From Chelonoidis abingdonii (Eukaryota; Chordata; Testudines; Testudinidae), in contig NC_133770.1 of NCBI RefSeq assembly GCF_003597395.2, positions 2,445,332 through 2,509,331 of the forward strand: a stretch of DNA of 64,000 bases. The letters are read 5' to 3'. Numbering within the stretch: the first letter of the stretch is position 1; the number at the start of each line of letters is the position of its first letter. Positions 1-11,040 of this stretch are shown one piece after another. The notes below the pieces were generated by a model, which saw nothing but the letters and a program-made list of their open reading frames with translations, was not told the origin of the DNA and did no database searches. Position numbers and translations under genes: made by a program.

Positions 1-360
1 CCAACCACAGATCTCCAGAGTCCTCTATCCTGGGCCATTTCCTCTAGCTGGTTCCAGGTATAGCCCATTTTTTTGCTGCAACCTGCGCCACCTTTCCTGA
101 CTCGTACATGGTCCTCACATTCCATGTGCCTATGGTAATCTTCCTGGTTGCAAGAAGGGTAATCAGCTTAGTGGCTTCCTCACAGCTTTCACCACCCAGC
201 GTCATGCATCTTCGAGTTGAAGACCCTTCTTTTTCCAGGGTAAAAGTCTCTGTTGTCTCTATTGTTGGCGTTTCTGTAGCAGGTTGATTTTTTACGGGGT
301 GGAGTTGTTAGCCCCACGTCCAACCCTCCTCCTTTATCCTGACTTGGGACAGGCAGCTGG
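1..360 (-). mobile_element. Non-LTR retrotransposon fragment (RTE/jockey-like endonuclease start joined to C-terminal tail)
   Basis: Read on the minus strand, 215-90 gives the start of an apurinic-type endonuclease domain (ITIGTWNVRTMYESGKVAQV). It jumps, with a frame change near 60-85, to what looks like the extreme C-terminus of such LINE proteins (NQLEEMAQDRGLWRSVV, about 56-4). The 5' leader of the same element seems to extend to about 360. Everything between EN and the C-terminus, including reverse transcriptase, is missing. Family assignment is by recollection of vertebrate proteins annotated craniofacial-development-protein-2-like. Confidence 0.65.
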
Positions 361-696
361 CCCCAAAGGACCTCTCTGGTGGAGTTGTGGGGTGCTAGTA
401 CTGTGCTTCATTGACAATAAACCTGGCCCAGAGCCTTCATCACTGAACCGAGCCTGTGGTCCTTCTGGGTAGTGCTGTTGAGGTCTGCTGAGCAAGCTTT
501 CTGTGCAGGGCTGGGATAGCACAGCGTGAAAACACACACATATGCCAACTGACAACCTTCTTAATAAAAGTTTTGTTTTCTAAATACTTGTGCTTGAGAA
601 TGGGGAAGTTTTGCCTATTAAAGGCACTGTTGTTTTCTCCCAGGTTTCTGGGTGGAGACATAAAATATTTTTGTTCTGTAATGCTAAAAGGAATTC
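361..696. other. No gene recognised; possible LTR-like fragment
   Basis: An AATAAA at 416-421 sits in sequence resembling the R/U5 part of an LTR (about 320-490), but no partner or terminal TG/CA could be defined. The open frames here are short and not protein-like. Confidence 0.3.
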
Positions 697-738
697 CTGG
701 CCCTTGTTGCTGCCAACAACGCCTGACAGAAGGGTTAT
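697..738 (+). repeat. 3' end fragment of LTR family X
   Basis: About 42 bp match the 3' end of the LTR family seen complete at 3997-5275 (minus) and 20805-22236 (plus): CTGGCCCTTGTTGCTGCC, then a GGCAGAAGGGTTA-like end. The stretch 739-901 up to the hAT element shows nothing recognisable. Confidence 0.5.
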
Positions 739-901
739 ATAAGTAACCTGTTGCGCATTAACATCTCTCTCTGTAGGTATATAGATTTAGTAAATGTTTG
801 TCCTTTAAAGTTTTTGTTTCATTTTCCTATCAGATTTAACTCTGTGTAATCTCTCAAAGCTGTGAAAAGACTGAACACAGAAGGATATGATGAGGTACAA
901 G

Positions 902-3095
902 CAGGGCCTCTGCAAGGATATTTTGTGCACTAGGCGAAACTTCCACCTTGCACCCCCTCCGCCCCCCCGCACATCAGTTCATTGAGGGGCAAATCCCAAT
1001 GAGCCTTTATAGACTCCAGGGGCCAGCCGTGCCCAGAGTCTGCTCCCCAGACCACGCTCTCCTCACCCCCCCCAACTCTCCTGGAGGGTGCACAGCCCCC
1101 CTGTGAGCCATCCCCACCCCACCCTGGCGGCCCTCGCCACAAGTCCACTCACTGGCTTTGCCAGGCTTGGGCCACTGCAGCAGCTCATCAGGGAGGAGCT
1201 GGGGGCTCCTGCAGCAGATGCATGTGGGCAGAGGTCCCAGTGTGCCCCCCACTCACCACGCTCGGGAGCTGCGGCTCCCAGGAGTGTGAACCACTGCCGC
1301 TGCCTCTCCCATAAGCTCAGGGCTCCCCGCCCCAGCTGTGGCTCACATGCCCGGGAGCCGCAGATGCCGAGCATGGCAAGGGGGGAACTGGGGGGCACAT
1401 GGGGGCCTCTGTCTGCATGCATCTGCTGCAACCTTCAGGAGCCCTTGGGGGCCGCACTGAGCCGCAGTCTGGGCAAGAGGGGTGGGCACAGCTGCTCTAC
1501 CCTAGTGGCACCACCACCTTTGCAGGGCTCCTACCCCCCTGCGCTGCACCAGCTCCTCCATGGCTGGGGCTCGCCGCCCCCGCAAGCTGATGCTCTGGCT
1601 CTCCCGTTCCTCTAGAAGGCGGCTTCTCCCTGCTGAGCCAGGGCATCGCTTTTTGGCGCCCCTAGAGCCGTCCTTAGGATTTATGGGGCCCTATGCAGTA
1701 TTATTAAACTGGTGCCCCTATGCCCCACAGCAGCCTGAGCTTGCAGCCTGGGGGGGGGGCGGGGCAGAGGGACATGGCAGAAAGAATAACAAGATACCTG
1801 GCTCGCCTCACAGTGGCGAAGAGTCTCAATTCCCCACAGAGACCCCTGTACCCTCTCCCTCATCCAGAATGGACGTGCAGAAGGTATCTAATTAAAAGCA
1901 CTAAACTTGGGAATAAAAAAATGTCAATCATAGGTTTTTTGATGTGCCCTGAAGTTTGTCAAACATTTATTTGCAAAAACTTTGTAGTAAGGGTGAGTCA
2001 GCTGTCCTGCTGAATACAACATTCAATATTGTGGAATATATGATGCAGCTCTTCTCTGTTTTACATTTTCTTAATCAGTATTTCTAAGCTGATTTTATAT
2101 TTTAAATGTACTCTTAAACCTTCATAAAGTAATCGTTCCAGATTACTACATATGTAACCCAGTGAAACAAACATTATTTTAAATGAATCAGTCACAGAGG
2201 TTTAGTGTGTTCATAACAATGTTCATTGCTTTTAGAAAAAGGGACACATTTACTGTGTGTGATCTCCCTAACAATACACATTAATGAAATTTCACCAACT
2301 TTAAGAAATAAGTTTCCAAAGATTTTAGGCATAACAAAGGATTTTATATCTACTAAGGTACTGATTTTGCTTAAAACTAGTTCATCAGATAGTCAGAAGT
2401 AAAGAAAGGGAAACTCTTTGTCCAGCTATTTGGAAGCAAAGAGCTGTTCCTTCCTTGAGTGGGGGGGAGGACGGGTGAAGGGAGAAATGGATGGACAGAA
2501 AGGACAGGAAGACTTTGGAAGTAAGTTTTTTATCATAGTAATTAAAATGTGTATTTTAGAAAAGGTCTTATGGTTTTTTAAATAAATTCTTAAATGTCTG
2601 AAGATCCCTGCATTTAAAGCCAAAGATGACTGTGCATCTAAAAATCTATGCAAGGGTTTTTTAGAAATGTGATTTTATAATCTTTATCAACTCACTAATG
2701 AAATATTTTTCAAGCAAATTTTAAACTAGGGTCCTGTAGACTGACATGTTCTGAATAAATATTACAGTCATGCACAACTGTTTTTGTCAGTACATTCAGA
2801 AAGTGACAGTAGATACCTGGGGGTTGGCAAATGCCTGTTTTCAGTGTTGTGCTAATAGGTCTGGCAGGCTGGAGCCTTTTTCTCTTTTAACTACTAGATC
2901 CCCTTCCCAGGAGCCTGCAGGAAGGGTCAGAAGAGGGATTGGAAGGCTCAGTAGGGTGGACATTAAGACCCAGTGGTGCCCCAAATTTTCAGGTGCTCTA
3001 TCCAGCTGCTTATGCCTGAGGACAGCCCCAGGCGACCCCAACCCCTTGCCACCCTAGGCCACTGCCTAGTTCGCCTAGTGGTAACACCGGCCCTG
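902..3095. mobile_element. hAT-superfamily DNA transposon, composite and non-coding
   Basis: The left end starts CAGGGCC and the right end closes GGCCCTG. About 20 bases in, both ends share CACTAGGCGAA in inverted orientation. Flanking 8-bp target-site duplications are GGTACAAG (894-901) and GGCACAAG (3096-3103), 7 of 8 identical, as expected for hAT. Inside are a GC-rich block (930-1660), a second hAT-end-like stretch (about 1655-1740) and AT-rich filler (1850-2850). I see no transposase. ORFs in the GC-rich block are low-complexity shadows. Confidence 0.7.
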
Positions 3096-3103
3096 GGCAC
3101 AAG

Positions 3104-3996
3104 AAGGGAGAGAACACTGTACCGAACATCAACTGTTGCAGAAGAGAAAGGATGTTCTCATAAATTAAGAGAATCTGGGTCTGAACTATCTTTTATGGAA
3201 AACCCTGGAGTAAGAAACACATCTAGTCTCTAGTGTTCATGAACGCATTTAGATTTAATTGTACAAACAGAAGAAATGTATCCATGATGGGGATGAGAGA
3301 GAGACCACCGACAGCTCCTTTATCTCACCATGGGACAGGTGCAGCACAGGTGATCACGTTACAAAATTCTTACACATTGTCCTCCAATGAGCTTCTTCCC
3401 TCTCCTGGAGTATCCCTGATAATCATTCCTGTCCCCACTCTTTCCACAGGAGGTGATCATTATGGAAGCTATCTCACTGCTGAGGGTGAGCGGGGAATCA
3501 AGGGAGGGTCTTCTCCAAGTTCGTGGCTTCTGCCCTGACCCCATGCGGCTCGCCTGAGGGCAGCAATGGTGCCCCCCACCCCACCCCACCCCGTGACAGC
3601 ACAGTGGTGCAGGAAAGTTACCATTAATGAGGCAAGAAAAGAAGCAGCTCTGCCAAGGAACCTGTGGCAGTGGATTGCCCAGTATCTCCATGAGAGTTTC
3701 CTGGAGAGCTCTGAGGGCCATTCCCATGAAGTGTAGAAGTCTATCAACAGCCCATTCCGCCGCTTAAACTAGGCCCTCACTTGATTCCCTGCTCACCCTC
3801 AGCAGTGAGATATCCATAATCATCACATCCTGTGGAAAGTATGGAGACAGGAATGATTATCAGGCCCACCCTACAGTGCTGGCTTTCCCCAACTGCCCCG
3901 GAGCCACATGGCCAGTGTACAGCAGGGTCCAGGGACAGTGATTTACCCTGCCTCTGTAGTTACTCACCATTTTGGGGGTCTTGTGGCTTATGTGTG
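3104..3996. mobile_element. Harbinger-associated non-coding sequence with an internal inverted repeat
   Basis: This stretch appears contiguous with 5276 onward once the solo LTR at 3997-5275 is removed, so it probably belongs to the same Harbinger-type element. Its main structure is the inverted repeat at 3416-3504 and 3774-3864. No ORF here looks like a gene. Confidence 0.4.
3416..3864. repeat. Inverted repeat, about 89-bp arms with a 270-bp spacer
   Basis: Arm 3416-3504 and the reverse complement of 3774-3864 align nearly end to end with a few substitutions and a 3-base indel. The shared core is CTGATAATCATTCCTGTC, then TTTCCACAGGA, then TATCTCACTGCTGAGGGTGA. The arms could fold into a long hairpin in RNA. 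I see no promoter or small-RNA hallmark. Confidence 0.8.
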
Positions 3997-5275
3997 TGTA
4001 ACCCTTCTGCCCCTCTGAGTTGGCAGCAACAAGGGCTGGGTTCAGTATCCAGGGGTACCATTTCAACAATGCAATGCAAATCCAGCTCGAGCCCCCATCC
4101 AGCGACCTGGGACAATTACATACCACCCCCACAGGTGCCTCTAGGAGGCAACACTTCCCCTCTCGCAAGCACAGAGTTTGAGTACAGCAAAATCCTTTTA
4201 ATCAAGGAGGGAAGCAATGTGGTATCACATTGGGGAAACACTCCAAACAGAATTCATAACAAACCACGAGCAAAAGACCCACCAAGTAAGTTTGGCAGTG
4301 TCCTTTTCCCCTTAGGGACTTAAGTCCAATCACCCCAAAGTCTCTGTCCCTGGTCAGTCCCGCCCCAGAGTTCAAAAGTTCATCTGCAGAGTCTTACCCC
4401 CCACCCCCCCAGCTGGGTAGAAATGGGGGGGTACACAGGGTGTTAAGGGGGCACCTTACGTGGGTTGAGGCCAACTGCCCCGCTTCTCCATGGAGATCTG
4501 CTGCAGCCTTCACCACGAACAGCTCCACTCCACCAGCCGACCTGTGAGTCACTCCAGCATCCCCACAAACTGCCCTGCTCACTTGGTGTTCCATGGGCTG
4601 GTCCAACTGTCCCACAAGCTGCTCATCTCCACTCTGCTCACTGTTCTGTGGGGCCAACTGTCCTGCAAACTTCTCTGCCAGCCTCTTAGCAATAGATCTT
4701 CAGGCTCCCCCACTAGTTAACACAGCACTTAGCTCAGGAAGTTTAGCTCTTTCAGTGACTTCAGCTCACAGTAGAGAAGCCCCAGTGTTGATACACCATT
4801 GACCCACAGTGAATGCAGCTCAGCAGCTTTTAGCTAGACTCCTAACAAAAATCAAAATTAGTACTGTTATTTAACAGTGATAAGAAAAAGAGGTGCAATT
4901 GGTGCTGCAGACCCTCAAAACAAGCACATGCCACCAAGTGCACATACTCACCCTCTCTCCATTCACTGAGCGTTGGAACCCATGTCCCTAGTCTAGCGAG
5001 TGCTACTTAGTTGATGGCGAGACCCTCTCTCTTAAAACAGTCTCATAGTCCTTCATTCACGTAATCAGAGTAACAACACTTTATTCCTCCAACCCCAATA
5101 ACAGAGAAATTGAGGATCTCACAGCTGTCAAAGTGACCATTTTAGGCTGCAGTGGGCTATGCTAGGCGGGGTGGGTGTGCCTATGCAAACAAGATCAGCC
5201 CCTGAAATTCTTTTCCACACTCACCATAATTCACCACCAGATGGCAAGATAGAACTCATCCTGACTCTGTTTACA
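3997..5275 (-). mobile_element. Solo LTR of family X
   Basis: The element starts TGTAACCC and ends TTTACA on the plus strand and is flanked by TGTG on both sides (3993-3996, 5276-5279), a likely 4-bp target-site duplication. It matches, in inverse orientation, 20805-22236, including the segment with AACTCTGTGCTTGC and a short AG-rich tract. Removing it rejoins Harbinger sequence on both sides. No internal retroviral sequence is attached, so it is a solo LTR. The ORFs at 4394-4802 are shadows. Confidence 0.7.
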
Positions 5276-5419
5276 TGTGCTTGCCTGGGATCAGCTAGTC
5301 AGTGATAGGTGTGTGAGTACAGGGTGTGTTTTAAAGCACTGAATCAGTGTTGCCTGTGTTGCAAACAATACTGCTTCTGTAAAATGCAGCATTTAAACTT
5401 CACAGAGATGACCTTGGGA

Positions 5420-5890
5420 GCCCAGCCTCTCTCTTTGTCATCGTGACAGAACAGTTGCTAAGAATTAGGAAGCGTCTGAGAAGAACTAAGGAGGACTTTC
5501 TGCATGAGGTTATGATGTACTCCACTGCTGAGAAACAGGAATTGAAGGAGTGGCAGGATAGTGAGAAGAGAGAATGAAAGGAGAATGCAGCACTCCAGAA
5601 AGAAGCCACGGAGCAGCTCTTAACAGTTATGGAGCACCAAGCAGACATGCTCCAGCTTCGTGCTCGCCCTCCCCTGCAGCCGCTGTCACAAAACTCTTTC
5701 CCATGCTCCCCCCGGCCCCCACACCACCAACACTAGTATCAACCTCCTGGCTCCACTCTCTACCCACAGCATTCCACTCCTCCCTCCTCACAGGCCAGCA
5801 GTGCGGACTCCCAGAACCCACTGCACTCCACACCCATCCCTCTGCAGTTTGGCCCTGGTGAAGTCCAGTATTTGCTGCATCGTACTCCAA
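5420..5890 (+). pseudogene. Harbinger SANT/Myb-type DNA-binding accessory protein, C-terminal remnant
   Basis: A frame beginning QLLRIRKRLRRTKEDFLHEV runs into an acidic and basic helical region (KQELKEWQDSEKRE), hits a stop near 5574, then reads on in the same frame through ATEQLLTVMEHQADMLQLRA and a Pro/Ser-rich tail. In this family the accessory protein binds the transposon ends and recruits the nuclease. The N-terminal SANT domain itself is not present here. The helical part with a methionine-rich MEHQADML block matches what I remember of the family's C-terminal half. Broken by at least one stop. Confidence 0.6.
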
Positions 5891-6249
5891 AGTACGATGA
5901 TCCCTGTATGATCCCTGGACATATATAAATCTGTAGCAGCCTTGGGACCCGTCCACCTCTTGAGACCTTCCATTCCCTCATCCCTCTCCCTGCTGATGAT
6001 TTGTTTTGTTTGACTCTCTGCTCTGGTTGTTGACTTTCAATAAAAGAATTGTGTTTGTTTGAAATCAATCTTTATTTTATTCAGTGAAAGCAAAAACAGC
6101 ACTGCAAAGCAACATACAGTTGTGTCACAGCCCCTTTTGCATCATGTGCCCCAATCAACTCCTAGCATTACAAGCACTGCAATCCCGAGCATAGCAACAA
6201 ACATTAGTGGCTCTCAGCTTCAAACTGCTGCCTCAAAGCATCCCTGATC

Positions 6250-7310
6250 CTTATGGCCCTGCGCTGTGCCCCTCTAATAGCCCTGTCTCTGGTTGTTCAA
6301 ACTCAGCCTCCAGGCGCTGAGCCCATGTAGTCCAGCCCTGAGTGAAGCTTTCACCCTTCCCTTCACAAATATTATGGAGCGTAGAGCACGCGGCTATAAG
6401 AATAGGAATATTGTCATTGGCCATGTTCAGCTTCCCATAGAGGCTTTTAAACAGCCAAATGCACACTCCACAGCCATTCTGCACTGCTCAGCCTGTTGTT
6501 GAACTGCTCCATGCTGCTGTCAAGTTGCTCCAAGTATTGCTTCATGAGCCATGGCATTATGGGGTAGGTGGGGTCTCCCAGGATCACAATGAGCATTTCG
6601 ACTTCCCTTATGGTGATCTTCTGGTCTGGGAAGAAAGTCACGGCTTGCAGGTTCCTGAACAGGCCAGTGGTCCGAAAGATGCATGCATCGTGCACCTTTC
6701 CGGACCAGCCTGCGTTAATGTCCATGAAATGCCCACAGTGATCCACAAGCACCTGGAGAACCATTGAGTGAATACCCCTTCCTATTAATGTACTTGGTGG
6801 CTAGGTGGTCTGGTGCCAGAATTAGAATGTGTGTGCCATCTATCACCCCTCCACAGCTAGGGAAGCCCATTTGTGCCAAGCCATCCACAATCTCACACAC
6901 TTTGTCCACAGTCGCGGTCTTTTGGAGCAGGATGCGATTAATGGCCCTGCACATGTCTGTCAATACGAGTCCAACAATCAACCTTCCCACTCCGAACTGA
7001 TCGGTAGCAGTCTGGAGTAGTCAGCTTCTACAGTGTGATAGCCAAGTGCTTCTCCACTGACAGGGCAGCTCTTATTCTCATGTCCTTTTACCGCAGGGAT
7101 GGTGTGACCTCATCACACAGTCCCATGAATGTGACTTTCCTCATGCAAAAGTTCTGCAGACACTTCTCGTCATCCCAGACATGAATCACGATATGATCCC
7201 ACCACTCAGTGCTTGTTTTTTGAGTCCAAAAGCAGTGTTCCACTGTGGTCAGCACCCCCGTGAATGCCACAAGCATTCCTGAATCGTAGCTAGTGCTCAT
7301 GGTGAGATCA
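6250..7310 (-). pseudogene. HARBI1-like PIF/Harbinger DDE nuclease, frameshifted
   Basis: Pieces in several minus-strand frames follow the family order. These are an N-terminal helical part (7300-7088, HVWDDEKCLQNFCMRKVTF), CRAINRILLQK then GGVIDGTHILILAPDH (6990-6760, first catalytic Asp), INAGWSGKVHDACIFR (second Asp region) with LGDPTYP (6764-6560), a VECAFG stretch near 6450-6470 in another frame (catalytic Glu), and IPILIAACSTLHNICEGKGES (6420-6340). Ordinary proteins of this family are 350-400 residues, and the summed pieces approach that. At least three frame changes make it a pseudogene. A CR1 tail interrupts the 5' side at about 7338-7428. Confidence 0.8.
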
Positions 7311-7337
7311 GTGTCGCACTCCTCTTGCCTTAGTAGT

Positions 7338-7428
7338 TTAAGGAATCATAGAATCAGAATATTAGTGTTGGAAGAGACCTCAGGAGGTCATCTAGTCCAA
7401 CCCCCTGCTCAAAGCAGGACCAATCCCC
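7338..7428 (-). mobile_element. CR1 LINE 3'-end fragment inserted in the Harbinger
   Basis: The plus strand reads AATCATAGAATC near the left end, then GGAAGAGACCTCAGGAGGTC and CATCTAGTCCAACCCCCTGC, the antisense of the conserved CR1 3' tail. The body is 5'-truncated. The same insertion is present at the homologous place in the second copy (13355-13440). Confidence 0.9.
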
Positions 7429-7989
7429 AGACAGATTTTTTGCACCAGTTCCCCAAATGGCCCCCTCCACTGCCATAACTCCACTGCCACTTGTGACGTT
7501 TTGGTGAGAGCCAGCAGCATTCTGGTCAACAGCTTGGGATCCATTCCTGCAGCCAGAAAGTGGCAGGGCAGGGCATGCAGTACACAAACTGTTGAAAGAT
7601 GGCCCCAAATGCTGATGGAAGGACAGGGATTGCTGGGATGCGAAGCAATGCATCATGGGGCATTGGGACAGGACCCAGGATGCCCCACGACCCCTTCTGC
7701 CTTCCCACAAGTCTTAGCGGCAAAAGAGAAAGAGGTGCTCTGTGGGATAGCTGCCCAGAATACAGCACTCCGAATAGCGCCGCAAGTGGCACAAGTGTGA
7801 ACACATTATTACACAGGCAGCTGTCAGTGTGAACACACAACAGTGGTTTTCCTTTGGTGCTCTCTGAGCGGTGATGTAACTGCCAGCACTATAACTTTGC
7901 AAGTGTAGATGTGCCCTTAGTTTGTGATCTCCTCAAGGCAGGCACGGTCTCTTCTTGTGTGTTTGAAAAGCAGCTAGCTCATACGGGTG

Positions 7990-8104
7990 TGTCATAAACA
8001 GATAGCTAAGGGTTAATGTTTCTTTTACCTGTAAAGGGTTAACAAAGGGAACCAAACACCTGACCAGAGGACCAATAAGGAAACCGGATTTTTCAAAGCT
8101 ACAG
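7990..8104 (+). mobile_element. LTR fragment, first 115 bp (same family as 14037-15062)
   Basis: It begins TGTCATAAACAGATAGCTAAGGG, matching the start of the LTR-like repeat at 14037, and continues through GGGTTAACAAAGGGAACC. It breaks off near 8104, where unrelated sequence begins. I recall this as a very common turtle LTR, but its superfamily is not certain. Confidence 0.55.
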
Positions 8105-8129
8105 AAGAGATTACCTCCCAGCTGGGGAA

Positions 8130-8906
8130 CTGGCACAGCGGTGTTTAGGGGCACTTAGCTATTAGGCTGACTGCCCTGCTTCTCCATGGGTTCTGCTGCA
8201 GCGCTTTAAATGAGCCACTCCAGCCATTCCACAAACTGCTCTAACTTCCTACAGCTATCCCACAAACTGATCTCTCTATGGGTGTGCTCAGCAATATAGC
8301 TTCAGGTCCCCCCTACAGTCCTCACTGATTTTCAGCTTTAAGTATTGGAGCCTCAGTGCTGGTGCACCTTTAGCCTACATGATTCAGCTCAGGCAGCCTG
8401 GTAATAGAACCTTCATAGAATTAAAATTAGCTCTAATATTGAACACAGTAAATGAGAAAAAGAAGGTACAATTCGCACTTCAGGCCTCAGAATAGGCGCC
8501 ATACCTTCCAGAGCCAAGACCACGCAAGTACCGCCACGCCAGCCAGTCCACTAGCTATCCTACCCTATCCCCATCCCATCCCATCCCCACACCCACCCCT
8601 CCTCTCATTCACTAGCTGTTTGATACCCATGTCGCCATTAGTTAGCGAGTGCACTGTAGTTGATGGTGAGTGCCCTCTGCATCATAAAACAGGTCTCATG
8701 TCCTTCTCGTTCAATTCAGAGTAACAACACTTTATTTCTCACTGCCAATAACAAGAAATGTGGGGATCCCACAGCAGCCAAGTACCATTTGGGCTGCTTG
8801 TCGGCAGTCGCTAGGTGGGGGGTGTGCCTATGCACAACAAATCTAGCCCTGAATTCTTTTCCACAGACAACCAGATGTCGGGGTAGAGCTCATCTTACTG
8901 CTTACA
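8130..8906 (-). mobile_element. LTR family X, truncated copy with a C-rich microsatellite
   Basis: This region is colinear with 4440-5275, for example CTTCTCCATGG, TAACAACACTTTATT and CAGATGTCGGGGTAGAGCTC, and ends in TTACA at 8902-8906. The other LTR end is missing. At 8555-8605 it carries a CCATCC-type simple repeat, at the position where the copies at 19.4 and 21.2 kb carry their ACCAC/GGTGT tracts. Confidence 0.6.
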
Positions 8907-9504
8907 GTTTCATCCGCTTCAGCTCCTGTTTTTCTGCAGAGGATCCTTTAATCAGTCATTGAAGGGCCTACAGAAACCTCGCAGTGTTACTGCCTCTAAA
9001 CCCATACTTAATCATCCAGAGTGGATATGTCTGTCCTCCTCACAGTGACTTTGGAGGTGGAAATGTACTATCTCGCGTGCCTCCCTTGTCCTGGACTTGG
9101 GCCGCACTTTCCAGAGATGGGCCAGCAGTGAAGAGGCTGGAGGGGCTGTGGCGCCCCGGTAGACCAGTATCTATCAATGGGAGGCGCAGAGTAAGGAATG
9201 GATGTGAACCTTGGAAGGCAGGGGAGCTTTCGCGAGGAGGTCTCCACGAGCGGCCATAAAATCATCAACACTTGGCTGGCTTCCAATGTTCTCAGCCATT
9301 GGCTAAATTCTGTTTCCAAGTTAACCACAATGGACAGTTAACGAGTTAGGACAACACTTGAGCAACCCTTTAATTTCCACCCTTAAGACAACCCCAGCCT
9401 CAGCTTTAAGACTGAAAGCTGTGAAATAGATGTGGGTGCCTCTTCCCTCTGGAAGGCTTATAGGTAGTCACTTTACGGACGCCGCATCGCGCTACGTCAC
9501 CGCG
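8907..9504. other. No gene recognised
   Basis: Single-copy-looking sequence. The longest open frames (8984-9259 plus, 9068-9328 minus) overlap each other and show no motif I recognise. Confidence 0.4.
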
Positions 9505-9668
9505 GGCTTGACGATCTCGACCTTGCTAAACCCAGAGTTTTTGAGTTCAATCCTTGAGGAGAGTCATTTAGGGATTTGGTGGGCAAAATCTGTCTGGGGA
9601 TTGAATCACTGCCTTTGAACAATGACCTGCCTGAGTCTCTTCCCCCCCACCCTGATATTTCTATGACA
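9505..9668 (+). repeat. tRNA-derived SINE with a CR1-like 3' tail
   Basis: A tRNA-like head contains a box-B-type GAGTTCAATCC at 9542-9552. It is followed by a conserved GTCATTTAGGGATTTGG stretch and a tail ending CCTGATATTTCTATGA, which resembles the CR1 3' end that would supply mobilisation. The box A side is CpG-rich and degraded. The family is by recollection of turtle SINEs. Confidence 0.6.
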
Positions 9669-10158
9669 CATATTAAGCTCAGACAGTTGTCATATACCAA
9701 AGAGAAGCACAGATAATGAGAGAATATCATAGGTGTAGGAACCAAGCCCTCCATTTGCTTTGGAGGTGCTGTCTTTTGGCAAGGGACAATAGATTTGAAA
9801 CCAACATTCCAGTCACATCTACACACACCAACGCATCCTTCTCTCTAACACAGCTCCGAGGATCAAAAATCAGGGTTGTTAGGCACCCTTCTTTGCAAAC
9901 GAGGAATCCAGCTAAATTCTGCATATAGGACACACTGTAGAATAAGAAGTGTTTGAATCTAGCCCTCAAGCTTTCAGCATAATGGCATATTCAGTAGCAA
10001 ATAGAGTGCAATGGCAAGCTGGTCTGGGATAATTAGAAGTTTGTCGTTCTAATTCAGTCTTTCTGTACTGTCTCTTTGTAACTCCACACCTGTTCTACAA
10101 TAGCACAGCGCTCCGGCTGCCGCTGACTAGCTGTTCCACTGTACACAATCTCTAGACA
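9669..10158. other. No gene recognised
   Basis: Mixed-composition sequence without an ORF, terminal repeat or motif I can name. Confidence 0.4.
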
Positions 10159-10996
10159 CAGCGTGGGCAAACTACAGCCCACAGGCCACATCTGGCCCAT
10201 CAGCCTATTTAATTTGCCCTCAGCTCACTAGGGAGCTAAGGTTCAGGCCGCTTGCCCCACTCTGCACAGCTCCCAGGAAGCAGCCCGGCATGACACTCCC
10301 CTGCCGGATCGCGCCCCCCCCCCCAGCCTCCTATGTAGTATACAGAGGCAGAGCCAGGTAGCTCTGCATCGCTGCCGCCAGTCTCAGGCGTCGGCCCTGC
10401 AAGCTCCTACTGGTCATAGGTTTTCCGGGCCACTGGGAGCTGCAGGGATGGCTCCCTGTGGATGGGGCACGCACGCAGTTGCCTGGCCACACCTCGGGCG
10501 GAGGGGGGATATCTTCTAGAGCTGCCTTGTGGCAAGCACCAAGCAAGCCAAGCAGAGCCTGACCTGGCCCTGGGCCCGCCCCAATCCCTGCCATGGGCCC
10601 TGATTCCTCCCCTCTGAACCCCTCACTTGCAGCTTTGGAGCACCCCTCCTGCACCCCAAACCCTCATCCCCAGCCCACCCAGAAGCCTGTACTCCCAGCC
10701 AGCCCTCACACACCCCTCCCTGTACTCCAACCCCCTGCCCCAGACCTGATTCCCCCTCCTGCCTCTAACTGTGTGGTCCTTCCTGAGAGCCCTCTTTCAC
10801 ACCAACATCCCTCATCCCCCCTGTCCAACCGGGCTCCTCTACCCTGAACTCCTGCATTTCTGGCCACCCACAGCCCACACCCCCAGCTTCGGAGGCCTTC
10901 CACTCCCCCGATCCTACCCCAATGTGTGCATTCGATTGACCCCCCATTACAATTTCCATCCCTATGTGGCCCTCCAGGCCCAAAAGTGCCCACCTG
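10159..10996. mobile_element. hAT-like non-autonomous element with C-rich internal repeats
   Basis: The left end reads CAGCGTGGGCAAACTACAGC and GGCCACATCTGGCCC, the familiar hAT/Charlie-type terminus. The right end, ...GTGCCCACCTG at 10986-10996, is its approximate inverse. Internal sequence from 10600 to 10860 is a degenerate CCCAGCCC/CACCCC minisatellite like that at 51170-51650. The flanking 8-mers do not match, so the boundaries are tentative. Confidence 0.5.
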
Positions 10997-11040
10997 CTTT
11001 TAGTGGTGTCTGTATCGCAGCACTGTATAAGGCTACCGTC

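Larger units (their letters stand above)
5276..7919. mobile_element. PIF/Harbinger transposon with convergent SANT-type and DDE-nuclease genes
   Basis: A plus-strand Myb/SANT-associated ORF remnant (about 5420-5890) faces a minus-strand Harbinger nuclease (about 6250-7310), the usual two-gene arrangement of this superfamily. The right terminus, read inward on the minus strand, begins GGGCACATCTACACTTGC and is followed outside by TTA (7917-7919), the expected 3-bp target site. The left terminus was not found. Both genes are broken, so the element is defective. AATAAA sites at 6041-6046 and, on the opposite strand, near 6070-6080 sit between the convergent genes. Confidence 0.75.

Noticed and set aside
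1088..1615. 175-codon ORF in the GC-rich block of the hAT
   Set aside because: Compositional. Several overlapping frames on both strands are open and there is no motif.
10159..10996. Firm hAT boundaries from target-site duplications
   Set aside because: The flanking 8-mers TCTAGACA and CTTTTAGT do not match, so the element is listed with lower confidence.
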